From Pseudoalteromonas luteoviolacea (lineage in GTDB: Bacteria; Pseudomonadota; Gammaproteobacteria; Enterobacterales; Alteromonadaceae), in assembly GCF_021654285.1 (NCBI RefSeq), contig NZ_JAKFZS010000004.1:186001-250000 (forward strand): DNA of 64,000 nucleotides, given 5' to 3'. The translations under genes were made by a program, and so were the position numbers. The notes beneath the pieces were generated by a model. It did not search any database and was not told the origin of the DNA. It saw nothing but the letters and a program-made list of their open reading frames with translations. Shown here piece by piece: positions 55,569 to 63,186 of the stretch; position 1 is the first letter of the stretch, and each line of letters opens with the position of its first letter.

Positions 55569-56348
55569 ATGAAAGTCTTCACATTATTAGTAAGCTTATT
55601 TGCAAGTTTTCTAGCTTTTCAGGCTAGTGCAACTATGGATGTAGCTGCTTATTCTAACCGTGCAGAAGTAGATGCTGGTATTGCTGGCCGTTGTGTTTAC
55701 CAACCGATTGGTACAAGCGCTTGTCATATGCGTATCGACTGGGCTGTTCAAAATGGCAAAATCACTCAGCGCGCTGGTGATTGGGGTAAAGCAAATGGCT
55801 TCTACCCTGTAATTGATTTTTTCAGCCATAATATCGCAGCAGTTTGTAAGTGTGGTTGTTTTGAGCAAGATACACTAATCCGTGTACTTAAAGATGGCAA
55901 AATCCAAGACATTCGCGCGAAAGACTTAGGTACTGAAGACAGCCTAGTTGCGCTTAATGATGATGCAACACTAAGCAATATGTCTACTGAAGTATTTGAA
56001 ATGAAAGCACGTACTAAAGGCCCTGAAACACCGGCTCTATACGTATTTACTTTCGAAGATGGTAACGAGCTTAAAGTAACTCAACACCACGGTATGCTAA
56101 TTGGTGACGGTACTATGGTTGCTGCAAAAGACGTTAAAGTTGGCCACTCTATGTACAACGCTGAAGGTGTTGAGCTTAAAGTTGCTTCAATTGAGCGTGA
56201 GTACACTAAGTTTGACGTTTACAACTTCGAAACTCAAGGCGACGTAACAACTAACCACATCATCGTAGCTAACGGTATGTTTGTTGGTGACTTAACTTGG
56301 CAGAACCAGTTCGCTGCTGATTTAGGTAAGGTTATTGTTCGTCAGTAA
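55569..56348 (+). CDS. Secreted small two-cysteine domain fused to a Hint (Hedgehog/intein) domain
   Basis: 259 aa. A signal peptide (about 1-21, QASA) is followed by one copy of the small family domain (24-95): GRCVYQPI, MRIDWAVQNGKITQRAGDWG, KANGFYPVIDFF and NIAAVCK. Cys42 and Cys93 match the family pair. A Hint domain follows immediately: the catalytic-type Cys97 in block A (GCFEQDTLIRV), the T-x-x-H of block B (Thr171 and His174 in VTQHHGML), and Asp216 and His230 in block F/G (FDVYNFETQGD...TNHIIVANG). It ends after about 20 more residues (WQNQFAADLGKVIVRQ) and lacks a terminal His-Asn, so N-terminal cleavage without splicing is predicted. Cleavage before Cys97 would free a product ending about where its paralogs end. 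It has high-expression codons, an AAAGGAATAA ribosome site, and a terminator after it. Confidence 0.85.
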   Translation: MKVFTLLVSLFASFLAFQASATMDVAAYSNRAEVDAGIAGRCVYQPIGTSACHMRIDWAVQNGKITQRAGDWGKANGFYPVIDFFSHNIAAVCKCGCFEQDTLIRVLKDGKIQDIRAKDLGTEDSLVALNDDATLSNMSTEVFEMKARTKGPETPALYVFTFEDGNELKVTQHHGMLIGDGTMVAAKDVKVGHSMYNAEGVELKVASIEREYTKFDVYNFETQGDVTTNHIIVANGMFVGDLTWQNQFAADLGKVIVRQ

Positions 56349-56360
56349 TCCTCTGTACGC

Positions 56361-56391
56361 AAAGGGAAGCTTAGCTTCCCTTTGTTCTTTT
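56361..56391 (+). terminator. Rho-independent terminator after the Hint-fused gene
   Basis: A 10-bp perfect stem, AAAGGGAAGC/GCTTCCCTTT (56361-56370 with 56374-56383), with a 3-nt loop and a T-rich end. Transcription of the downstream helical protein may still read through or use its own promoter. Confidence 0.8.
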
Positions 56392-56420
56392 AGTGTTATA
56401 TTTGTTTGAGGAGTTTAAGG

Positions 56421-57203
56421 ATGAATATTGGTAAGTCAGCGCTCGCTGGTGCGGTGGTGCTTGGTATTGCACTTGGAGGTGCATATTGGCTAAATGATGA
56501 TTCACAACCGACAGTAAAAAATACGGAAACGCAGCCAAAACAAGTTGAGATCTCACAAGTGAGTGAGTTAAAGCAGCTGAGCAACAAAATTGCTGAAGAT
56601 ATAGATCAGCTACACCCACTGCCTGAACAAGGGGAAGTCAGCACGAAAGAGCGCATGTTAGTGTCTTTCAATCGTATGCAAGCCTCAGTAGGTAAATTTA
56701 ACTCATCAGGGTTTGTTAAAGCGGAAATACAAGCATTATTGAATGACCCAGCGGTTATCGAGGTAGCAAAAAATACGCTGGTTGATTTAGAGGGCGCAAT
56801 GGCTGAATTTGGTGATGATCAAGCTATGGCGAGAGTGTACTCGATAAAAATATTGGATGAATTAGCAAAGCAAGGGGAGCCTTACCCTTTGTATGAAACG
56901 ACAGCACAGCTTGCAGAAAAATTAAATGAACAGGCAAATCAAGATGTGGCGTTTTCGAAAAGACAAGACTTGGACTTAGAAGAGCTTGTATTTGCCTCAC
57001 TTAACTCATTTGAGGAGTCGCAAATATTAGAGAACCCGCAAATCGTGATGGACGAATTGGGTTACTCTGATGCGCAACATGATAAAATTCGCAAAATATA
57101 CGGGAACTTATTTGGTTCTGTATTTGTAAGACATGCGAGTATCGATGAATCAATTGCACGTGTTCAAGAACTATTTAACAAGCAAGGAACAAACAATGGG
57201 TAA
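56421..57203 (+). CDS. Membrane-anchored helical protein coupled to a divergent subtilase gene
   Basis: 260 aa from the ATG at 56421 (GAGGAG and TAAGG upstream; the frame start at 56406 is a TTG and is not used). A signal anchor (about 7-24, ALAGAVVLGIALGGAYWL) is followed by a charged, helical periplasmic domain with no known family (VSELKQLSNKIAEDIDQLHP, EALLNDPAV region, EKLNEQANQD). It overlaps the next gene by 8 nt, so translation is coupled. It could be an anchor, chaperone or inhibitor partner of that subtilase-like protein. No sequence evidence decides this. Confidence 0.7.
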   Translation: MNIGKSALAGAVVLGIALGGAYWLNDDSQPTVKNTETQPKQVEISQVSELKQLSNKIAEDIDQLHPLPEQGEVSTKERMLVSFNRMQASVGKFNSSGFVKAEIQALLNDPAVIEVAKNTLVDLEGAMAEFGDDQAMARVYSIKILDELAKQGEPYPLYETTAQLAEKLNEQANQDVAFSKRQDLDLEELVFASLNSFEESQILENPQIVMDELGYSDAQHDKIRKIYGNLFGSVFVRHASIDESIARVQELFNKQGTNNG

Positions 57204-58644
57204 ACTATCAATCGCACTGAGCGTGGTCGCAAGTGCTGTGGCGATGTCAGCTCAGGCACATCCTTTAAAAGCTGCTAGCGATCAGTATGTTGCAGATACC
57301 GTCGCTTGGATCCAAAGTGAAAACATTCAGTGTGCAGGCGAAGCGCCTCATGCAATGTGTGAAACCAGCGTTGTTAAGTTTAGTGATGGTGCATTTGATC
57401 AAAATCGCACAGATCCAAGACAAACTATTTTAGTACTAGACTCAGCGATGGACTTGCATACAGTATTAAGATATCGCAGTCGTATCAAAGCGCATTTAGA
57501 GTTTGATCCGCAAACAAATACGTTTGTTGAAGGCGATCCTGAGGTGGCGATTTCTAAACTTGGTAAAAAGCTACTGACAGAATTGGATACCTTTAAAGAT
57601 CCAGAGACCCAAGGGCCAGCATTTTTAGCGTCTGCATGGTTGAGAAATTTAGCGGTTGCATATGGCAGCGCAGCGCCAGGTGATACAAAAGATCATATCA
57701 CGCAACAGCCACACTTTAGCCATGGTTCTAAAGTGCTTGGATACTTAACTCAGCATAATCCTAATGCTGAATTTGTGGTTATTGATACAGCAACATTCTT
57801 ACCGTACCTTCAGCACCAAGAAGCTGTGTGTAACAAAGACAGTCAAACCTTTAAGTCTTATATGCAAACGGCCGCGGACTCTTTAACACAAGATGTTATT
57901 GAGCAATACGGAGTTGAGTATATTAATTTCTCTGGGGGTTATAACCGCTATCACGTAAAGCAAGCGTGGCAGCGCAATGAGTGTTCGGGTAACCTGTCAA
58001 ACTATGCTGCAAGTAACATGCTCTTGGCGATGAAGCCGTACTATGATGCAATGTTTGAAGCACCAGGAGTACTTGGTTTTCAAGCAGCGGTTATCAATGC
58101 AGATAACAAAGATGATGCGTTAGATGTGATTGATTACCCTAATCGTATTCGAGTTCAGCCATATACATCAGAGAATGTAGATACAGATGTTTCGCCGACA
58201 GGTGAAAGTGGATGGCAAAAAGTATTTAAAGACTTTAGCAACGAGTTTTCAGGACATGATCATATAGACATGTATGTAAACTTTGGTTACGGCCGCACTA
58301 ATTTCTTTAATCAAAATAGTACGCCGAAAATGACATCTGATGTATTTGGTATGCAATATGCGGCGGATTGGGCATTGTTGTCATCTTCGTGGTCAACGCC
58401 TGTAGCTGTATCTTACGCAATACACGAACAAGCGAAACTATACGATGAGACCTTTCAAGTCGGCTTTGCGCCAGCGCTTTTAAAAGATCAGATCTTACCA
58501 AAGACGTGTAATGATGCAGACGGTTATTGGTATGTGTATGGTATTAGCGCATTTATGTGGAAGGGCGATTACATGTGTCGGATTCAAGATCCTCTTAAAT
58601 ACCGAGCAGATCAACTAAATACCCTAGGTTACTTGGCCCTCTAA
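57196..58644 (+). CDS. Highly divergent secreted subtilase-like protein
   Basis: 482 aa from the ATG at 57196 (AAGGAAC upstream). The longer frame (57133) begins inside the upstream gene. A signal peptide (1-22, SAQA) comes first. Motifs match the S8 order: Asp82 in TILVLDSAMD (VIDTGI position), His176 in FSHGSKVLGYL (HGTHVAG), and Ser398 in SSSWSTPVAVS (GTSMATP). Asn301 in AAVINADN lies where the oxyanion Asn would be. Spacing between Asp and His is about 94 residues, longer than usual. The C-terminal 45 residues (TCND...YMCRIQDPLKY) are shared with the next gene. I infer a subtilase fold; activity is unproven. Confidence 0.65.
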   Translation: MGKLSIALSVVASAVAMSAQAHPLKAASDQYVADTVAWIQSENIQCAGEAPHAMCETSVVKFSDGAFDQNRTDPRQTILVLDSAMDLHTVLRYRSRIKAHLEFDPQTNTFVEGDPEVAISKLGKKLLTELDTFKDPETQGPAFLASAWLRNLAVAYGSAAPGDTKDHITQQPHFSHGSKVLGYLTQHNPNAEFVVIDTATFLPYLQHQEAVCNKDSQTFKSYMQTAADSLTQDVIEQYGVEYINFSGGYNRYHVKQAWQRNECSGNLSNYAASNMLLAMKPYYDAMFEAPGVLGFQAAVINADNKDDALDVIDYPNRIRVQPYTSENVDTDVSPTGESGWQKVFKDFSNEFSGHDHIDMYVNFGYGRTNFFNQNSTPKMTSDVFGMQYAADWALLSSSWSTPVAVSYAIHEQAKLYDETFQVGFAPALLKDQILPKTCNDADGYWYVYGISAFMWKGDYMCRIQDPLKYRADQLNTLGYLAL

Positions 58645-58660
58645 ACCTAGTTATTTTAAG

Positions 58661-58688
58661 GCTGTGTGGTGTTTTACTCCCACACAGC
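58661..58688. terminator. Hairpin after the first divergent subtilase-like gene
   Basis: GCTGTGTGG/CCACACAGC (58661-58669 with 58680-58688) with a 10-nt loop. The T-tract is poor (TAGTTATT). Confidence 0.5.
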
Positions 58689-58829
58689 TAGTTATTGGAA
58701 TTGGCACTACCTACTCTCTAAAAATTCATTTGTTCAAAGTATGAGCACATTCATCTGCACCGATATTACCTTATAAAATCTCGTAAGTTACAGCTATTAA
58801 AAGTCACATTAGATTTTAAGGATGATAAT

Positions 58830-60407
58830 ATGGAAAAACAAAGACACTATTTTAATAGGGTGTTGTTGGCGATATGTTTGGTAAGCCTCGCAGGTTGCGG
58901 CTCGTCTGAGTCAGTCTCGCAGTTACCCGAAGAGCCTGTTTCTGAGCTACCTGAGGAGCCTGTTCAGCCAGGCCCGCCCACGAATAAATTGCCTGAACCT
59001 CAACAAAACCTAAAGGCACTTAAAGCTGCAGCTGAGAAGTATTCAAAAGATACAATGGCTTGGATGGAGCAAGAAGGTATCGATTGTACGCTTGAACCAG
59101 TAGCGTCGAGACATGAGTTGTGTGAGCAGGTCCGTGTTAATTTTACTGATGGACAATTTGAAAGCCAAAGAGTCGATGAAGACCAAACAATACTCGTTTT
59201 GGATCGTGAAATTGCCTTACAAGTTGCACTGCGTTACCGAAGCAGAATGAAAGCGGCTTATGCTTATGATGCGGAGTCCAACAAGTTTGTTGCTGACAAC
59301 CCTAATTTGTTACTTTCTAAAGTTGGTGTAAAAATATTATCTGAGCTTGATAAATTTACGTTTACAGATGCTGAAAGCGGGGAGTCTTTTCCTGGGTTTG
59401 CATCGTCATTTTGGTTAGGTGAATTAGGCAATCAATATGCGCAACGCGTACCTCAAGATGAATTTAACTCCGAGACAAACTCTCACCAAAATGCCCATGG
59501 TAATAGGGTGATTGGCTATATGGCAGAGTACACGCCAAGGGCAGGGTTTGTCGTTATTGACATAAGAAAGTTTAGGCCATTTGAAGCAAATCATGAGCTG
59601 GTATGCCAAAAAGACAGTAATGCGCTATTGGCAAAGTTTCAGGCTGCTGCAGACTCTCTAAAACAAGATGTTCTTCAAAAGCACGGTGTTAGATTTGTTA
59701 ACTATTCGGGCTCACATACGGCCGATATGGTCTCAGGTGTTTTCAATAAACATTGTGATGGGTTGTTGACGATTGAAGAAGCAAGTTCAATGCTACTATC
59801 TTTGCAGCCATTTTATGAAGTTATGTTTAATTTAGAGGATATATTAGGCTTGCAGTCCGCTTTGCATGAGGCTGATCCGCTGTCTCACGCATTAGACATT
59901 ATTGAGTTTGATAACCGATTGCGTATCGCTTCTTTCACAACGGGTGTGCAGGATAGTCAGTTAGACAAGACCGGAGAACAGTTTTGGCGAGAAACTGCAT
60001 CAGAATATGCTGATGAGTTCAATATGCATGAAACGGTTGATATGTTTATTAATACCGGCGCAGAAACTTTCCCAAAATTAGGTGCAAACAGTACGCCAAA
60101 AATGCACTTTGATGCATTTGGTTTGCGTTATGCACCCGACTATGAAAAGCACACATCTTGGATAGCACCAGCGGCGACAGTATATGCGCTTTATTTACAG
60201 AGTTTACAGCTGCAGGTGGATGAAAATTGGGCATTTTCACCAGCACAGCTAAAGTCTATTATGGTGCCTAAAACGTGTTTTTCAAATGAAGATGATACGG
60301 ACTTTATAAAAGGGTTTGCGAGGCAGGGAGGCGATTGTCGATTGCAAGATCCTGTGAAGTTCAAAGCGTCAGAACTACAACGCACTGGTTATTTAAATAT
60401 TGAATAA
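58830..60407 (+). CDS. Lipoprotein paralog of the divergent subtilase-like protein
   Basis: 525 aa with a lipobox LAGC (Cys23) and a repeated Pro/Glu linker (LPEEPVSELPEEPVQPGPP, about 32-50). It resembles the preceding protein over its length, including D125 (TILVLDREIA), His223 (NAHGNRVIGYM), Ser443 (HTSWIAPAATV) and the C-terminal CRLQDPVKFKASELQRTGYL. The position of the oxyanion Asn in the first paralog (VINADN) reads LHEADP here, so it is lost or shifted. It is therefore either an inactive or an altered subtilase-like protein on a membrane surface. Its own 5' region (185 nt) may carry a promoter. Confidence 0.65.
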   Translation: MEKQRHYFNRVLLAICLVSLAGCGSSESVSQLPEEPVSELPEEPVQPGPPTNKLPEPQQNLKALKAAAEKYSKDTMAWMEQEGIDCTLEPVASRHELCEQVRVNFTDGQFESQRVDEDQTILVLDREIALQVALRYRSRMKAAYAYDAESNKFVADNPNLLLSKVGVKILSELDKFTFTDAESGESFPGFASSFWLGELGNQYAQRVPQDEFNSETNSHQNAHGNRVIGYMAEYTPRAGFVVIDIRKFRPFEANHELVCQKDSNALLAKFQAAADSLKQDVLQKHGVRFVNYSGSHTADMVSGVFNKHCDGLLTIEEASSMLLSLQPFYEVMFNLEDILGLQSALHEADPLSHALDIIEFDNRLRIASFTTGVQDSQLDKTGEQFWRETASEYADEFNMHETVDMFINTGAETFPKLGANSTPKMHFDAFGLRYAPDYEKHTSWIAPAATVYALYLQSLQLQVDENWAFSPAQLKSIMVPKTCFSNEDDTDFIKGFARQGGDCRLQDPVKFKASELQRTGYLNIE

Positions 60408-60420
60408 TGACGATTAAAAC

Positions 60421-60449
60421 AGGTATGAACTCTAGTTGTATTCATACCT
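60421..60449. terminator. Hairpin between the convergent subtilase-like lipoprotein and TIGR03643 genes
   Basis: AGGTATGAA/TTCATACCT (60421-60429 with 60441-60449). Both genes end near it. Confidence 0.5.
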
Positions 60450-60454
60450 AAGTT

Positions 60455-60703
60455 TCATTTTCTATGTTTATACTGAGTCGGACAATAACCACGGCTGACA
60501 TCAGGAGAGCGCAGTTTTTGATGCTTGGTTTTTCTACCAGAAACTCGCGCTCTCCAAAGTTTGAAGCTACTGGCTTTGAGCTCGTCACGCATCAATCTAA
60601 TTACCGCTTTTTCATCAAGGCCATACAAACGATGTATTGCCTCAAAAGGGGTTCTGTCTTCCCAAGCCATTTCTATAATTCTGGAAGTATCTACTTGTTC
60701 CAT
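60455..60703 (-). CDS. TIGR03643 family small protein
   Basis: 82 aa. It reads MEQVDTSRIIEMAWEDRTPF, EAIHRLYGLDEKAVIRLMR and FKLWRARVSGRKTKHQKL, which is the TIGR03643/DUF2805 family: a small helix-turn-helix-like protein with a basic end. It is cytoplasmic and probably nucleic-acid binding, but no function is established. Confidence 0.9.
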   Translation of the reverse strand: MEQVDTSRIIEMAWEDRTPFEAIHRLYGLDEKAVIRLMRDELKASSFKLWRARVSGRKTKHQKLRSPDVSRGYCPTQYKHRK

Positions 60704-60790
60704 TTTGCTGCCAAAAATTGAGTTTTTAAACTGTACGTATTGGCTAGCGAACCGATCAGTTTTATATTTGAAAGCCCTTAATTTATCAAA

Positions 60791-61156
60791 CTAAGCGCGA
60801 TCCTTGAGAGGACTAGCTTCGAACGAAACCCCGCTCCAGCCATACTTAATAAAGTTTCTGATATTACCATGGTCATCGCCATCTGGGTTTTGCAGGACGT
60901 CATGACGGTAGTATTGCCCAAAGCAATGCAGGGTGGCTTGCTCAGATAATTTGTGCTGTTTTGCAAAAGCGAGAATTTTGCATGACCCTAAATTTGTACC
61001 TGCTTTATTATTTTGCTCGCCATTTTTAAATTCGCAAGGTGTGAATTCATATAAATTATCTATGAGTTGGATAGTGTGTTCAAATTCAACTGATTCGCCT
61101 TGATGTGTCACGCGCTCAATAAAATTTTCAAGCGTTTCATTTTGTGTGTCTGACAT
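60791..61156 (-). CDS. HopJ family protein
   Basis: 121 aa. FIERVTHQGESVEFEHTIQL, DNLYEFTPCEFKNGE and HDVLQNPDGDDHGNIRNFIK match the HopJ (PF08888) family, named from a type III effector but found widely in marine bacteria as a small cytoplasmic protein. The sequence gives no sign of an effector role here. Confidence 0.9.
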   Translation of the reverse strand: MSDTQNETLENFIERVTHQGESVEFEHTIQLIDNLYEFTPCEFKNGEQNNKAGTNLGSCKILAFAKQHKLSEQATLHCFGQYYRHDVLQNPDGDDHGNIRNFIKYGWSGVSFEASPLKDRA

Positions 61157-61317
61157 GTTAATTCCTATTAATCAAAAGCTTTATTATCCTTGTATTGGCA
61201 ATCTAATCATAATGAAATTTTGTCGTGATACTTGAGTTTTTAGTAGCTTAAACCAATGTAAGAAAAGGATTTGTGTTATACTTATCAGGTGTTAAAAATA
61301 GGAGGGAAATTATTCGA

Positions 61318-62676
61318 GTGAGCAAAGCAAAACTAAGCCAAGACGAAAGCCTATCATTTAAAATCAACTATCAGCTCCTGCCAAAAGAGACAAACCAGCT
61401 TGATCTATACTTTTCCATCCCAATTGACATGGGGATCAATGCGAACACGCTAAATGAAGTCGATTACTTCAATGCCAATATCAAGTGTCACAGTGCCTAT
61501 TATTCTGAGCAATTACATCTTCCACTTGTTCGAAGTCGTTTTATCAGCCAAAGCAAAGGGCAAAAAAGCGATTATCGTGTCAACCTCAATTTATTTTGCT
61601 ATCAAATTCGCATTGCGCTAGACGCTGATGTAAAGCAAACCCTAAAGCTCAAACAAGCTGAGGAGTTTTATCCTGCAGCTATTGAATTGGTTGAGCAAAG
61701 CGCAAAACTCTTGGTGAAGTTAAGACGCTATACGCCACCGGATAACCGGCTTAAATCCTATTTTCAAAATGCTGATAATTATTTAAGTTGGCATACAGAG
61801 CAAGCTTTTTTAAAGTTGTTGGCTCGGGGCCCTAAATCAAGTGAGTTTAGTAAAGAGCGGGGCGAGGTAATAGATTTTTGTAAACAAGAAAACCTCTATC
61901 GAGAAAAGCAAAGCTATAACTCACAGGTGACGTTGGACGACCCAAATCGAATCACCAATAAGATGCGCTTGTTGGAAAGGCTCATAGAATATGGCGTGGT
62001 ATTTAATAAAGAAACGACCAACTTAGGTGCCAACCTAAAGCGCCTTGCTCGCGGTGCAGTGACTGCGGTGATCATGGCGTTTGTGATGTATTTGGTACTG
62101 AATGCGCGGTCAAATTTTGAAGAGATCACGATAGCGCTTATCGCACTGCTGGGGGTCATTTATGGTTTGAGAGAAACCTTTAAAGATGATTTGACTCAAT
62201 GGGCATGGCGTAAGGTACAAAAAGGCAGACCCAAGTGGCGCAACAAATTTAAAAATTCGGTCAATGATGAAACCGTCTGCACGCAAACCATTTGGTTAGA
62301 GCACATCAAAAAGAAAGATATACCTGATGATGTTGATAAGCTGCTTAAAAAGCGCGGCAGGCAAAATCGTCAGGAAGCAAATTTACTGCACTTTAGCTGT
62401 AAAAATCAGGTGCAAATTGACGAGTTTTTACCGGGGTATGAGGAAGTTCAGCAAAGGATCACCTTTAATATGAGCTCTTTTGCGCGCTATCTGAAAAAGG
62501 GTGCGGGAAAGCTTTACAGCCTTGAAGGGCATAAAGTGTCGAAAAACTCGGTGGAGCGGCGATATCAAATCAACTTAGTTATGCGCTTTAAATCAGGTGA
62601 AGACACCCAGTTAGAGCGTTATAAGCTGACAATGAACCGCTCTGAGATTGTCGCGATAGAACAAATGAAAGATTAG
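61318..62676 (+). CDS. Unknown membrane protein with two central helices
   Basis: 452 aa from the GTG at 61318 (a strong AGGAGGG lies 11 nt upstream; the frame start at 61273 gives a less natural leader). An N-terminal beta-rich region (about 10-130) contains IPIDMGINANTLNEVDYF and VNLNLFCYQIRIALD. Two helices at about 240-285 (AVTAVIMAFVMYLVLNA and ITIALIALLGVIYGL) are followed by a cytoplasmic basic region (WRKVQKGRPKWRNKFKN) and a charged end. Similar proteins occur in gammaproteobacteria as hypotheticals. No family was recognised and no function is assigned. Confidence 0.65.
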   Translation: MSKAKLSQDESLSFKINYQLLPKETNQLDLYFSIPIDMGINANTLNEVDYFNANIKCHSAYYSEQLHLPLVRSRFISQSKGQKSDYRVNLNLFCYQIRIALDADVKQTLKLKQAEEFYPAAIELVEQSAKLLVKLRRYTPPDNRLKSYFQNADNYLSWHTEQAFLKLLARGPKSSEFSKERGEVIDFCKQENLYREKQSYNSQVTLDDPNRITNKMRLLERLIEYGVVFNKETTNLGANLKRLARGAVTAVIMAFVMYLVLNARSNFEEITIALIALLGVIYGLRETFKDDLTQWAWRKVQKGRPKWRNKFKNSVNDETVCTQTIWLEHIKKKDIPDDVDKLLKKRGRQNRQEANLLHFSCKNQVQIDEFLPGYEEVQQRITFNMSSFARYLKKGAGKLYSLEGHKVSKNSVERRYQINLVMRFKSGEDTQLERYKLTMNRSEIVAIEQMKD

Positions 62677-62694
62677 ATATGGGGTCCTCACTTT

Positions 62695-62720
62695 TAGAAG
62701 GTGACCTCATTCACCTTCTA
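62695..62720. terminator. Hairpin between two convergent genes
   Basis: TAGAAGGTGA/TCACCTTCTA (62695-62704 with 62711-62720). It overlaps the glyoxalase stop codon. Confidence 0.5.
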
Positions 62721-63080
62721 CTCGGCACTTTGGAAAAAGATCAGCTTATTACCGAATGGATCAGATATGGCCATTTCAAGTCCCCATGGTTGTTCGGTAA
62801 TATCGGGCCTAGCATGCTTAAACTGTTTTTCAATTAGCTGGGTGTGATAAGGCTTAAGATCATCACAGCCAATTCTGATACTCATCCCGGGAGAGGCATC
62901 GCCATAATGCTCTGACAAATGAAGTATGCAGGTATCTTTTGATATTTGCATATACATGGGTAAGTCAGCTTGATATTGATGTTGCCAGTCTATTTTATAC
63001 CCTAAAAACTCGATATAAAAAGCGTGTGCGACTTGCTTATCAAAGCTACGAATGATCGGGATGGGGGAGTGGAATGTCAT
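62718..63080 (-). CDS. Glyoxalase/bleomycin resistance superfamily protein
   Basis: 120 aa. A single VOC domain: SPIPIIRSFDKQVAHAFYIE, FLGYKIDWQ, CILHLSEHYGDASPG and WGLEMAISDPFGNKLIFFQ, the last being the usual end of the beta-strand set. Bleomycin-binding-like members trap metal or bleomycin; the actual substrate is unknown. Cytoplasmic. Confidence 0.87.
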   Translation of the reverse strand: MTFHSPIPIIRSFDKQVAHAFYIEFLGYKIDWQHQYQADLPMYMQISKDTCILHLSEHYGDASPGMSIRIGCDDLKPYHTQLIEKQFKHARPDITEQPWGLEMAISDPFGNKLIFFQSAE

Positions 63081-63141
63081 TGGCGGGTCCTAAGTAGATT
63101 TAAGTTAGCTTAGTGCGAAGCGTTGAAATGACATTGAGTTA

Positions 63142-63174
63142 TGGCTTCGACTAGCAATTAGTTAGACGAAGCCA
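63142..63174. terminator. Hairpin after the HEAT-repeat gene
   Basis: TGGCTTCG/CGAAGCCA (63142-63149 with 63167-63174), with a 17-nt loop. Positioned 12 nt after the minus-strand stop. Confidence 0.4.
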
Positions 63175-63186
63175 CTATTTGAAAGT

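Noticed and set aside
55569..56348. The Hint-fused gene as a true intein
   Set aside because: There is no terminal His-Asn and no C-extein after the Hint domain, only about 20 residues. Splicing is not expected.
57133..57195. Extended start of the first divergent subtilase
   Set aside because: These residues are encoded inside the upstream helical protein's gene. The ATG at 57196 has its own ribosome site and opens a signal peptide.
60464..60794. Plus-strand frames of 85 and 89 codons opposite the TIGR03643 gene
   Set aside because: They are antisense shadows without ribosome sites; the minus-strand frame matches a known family.
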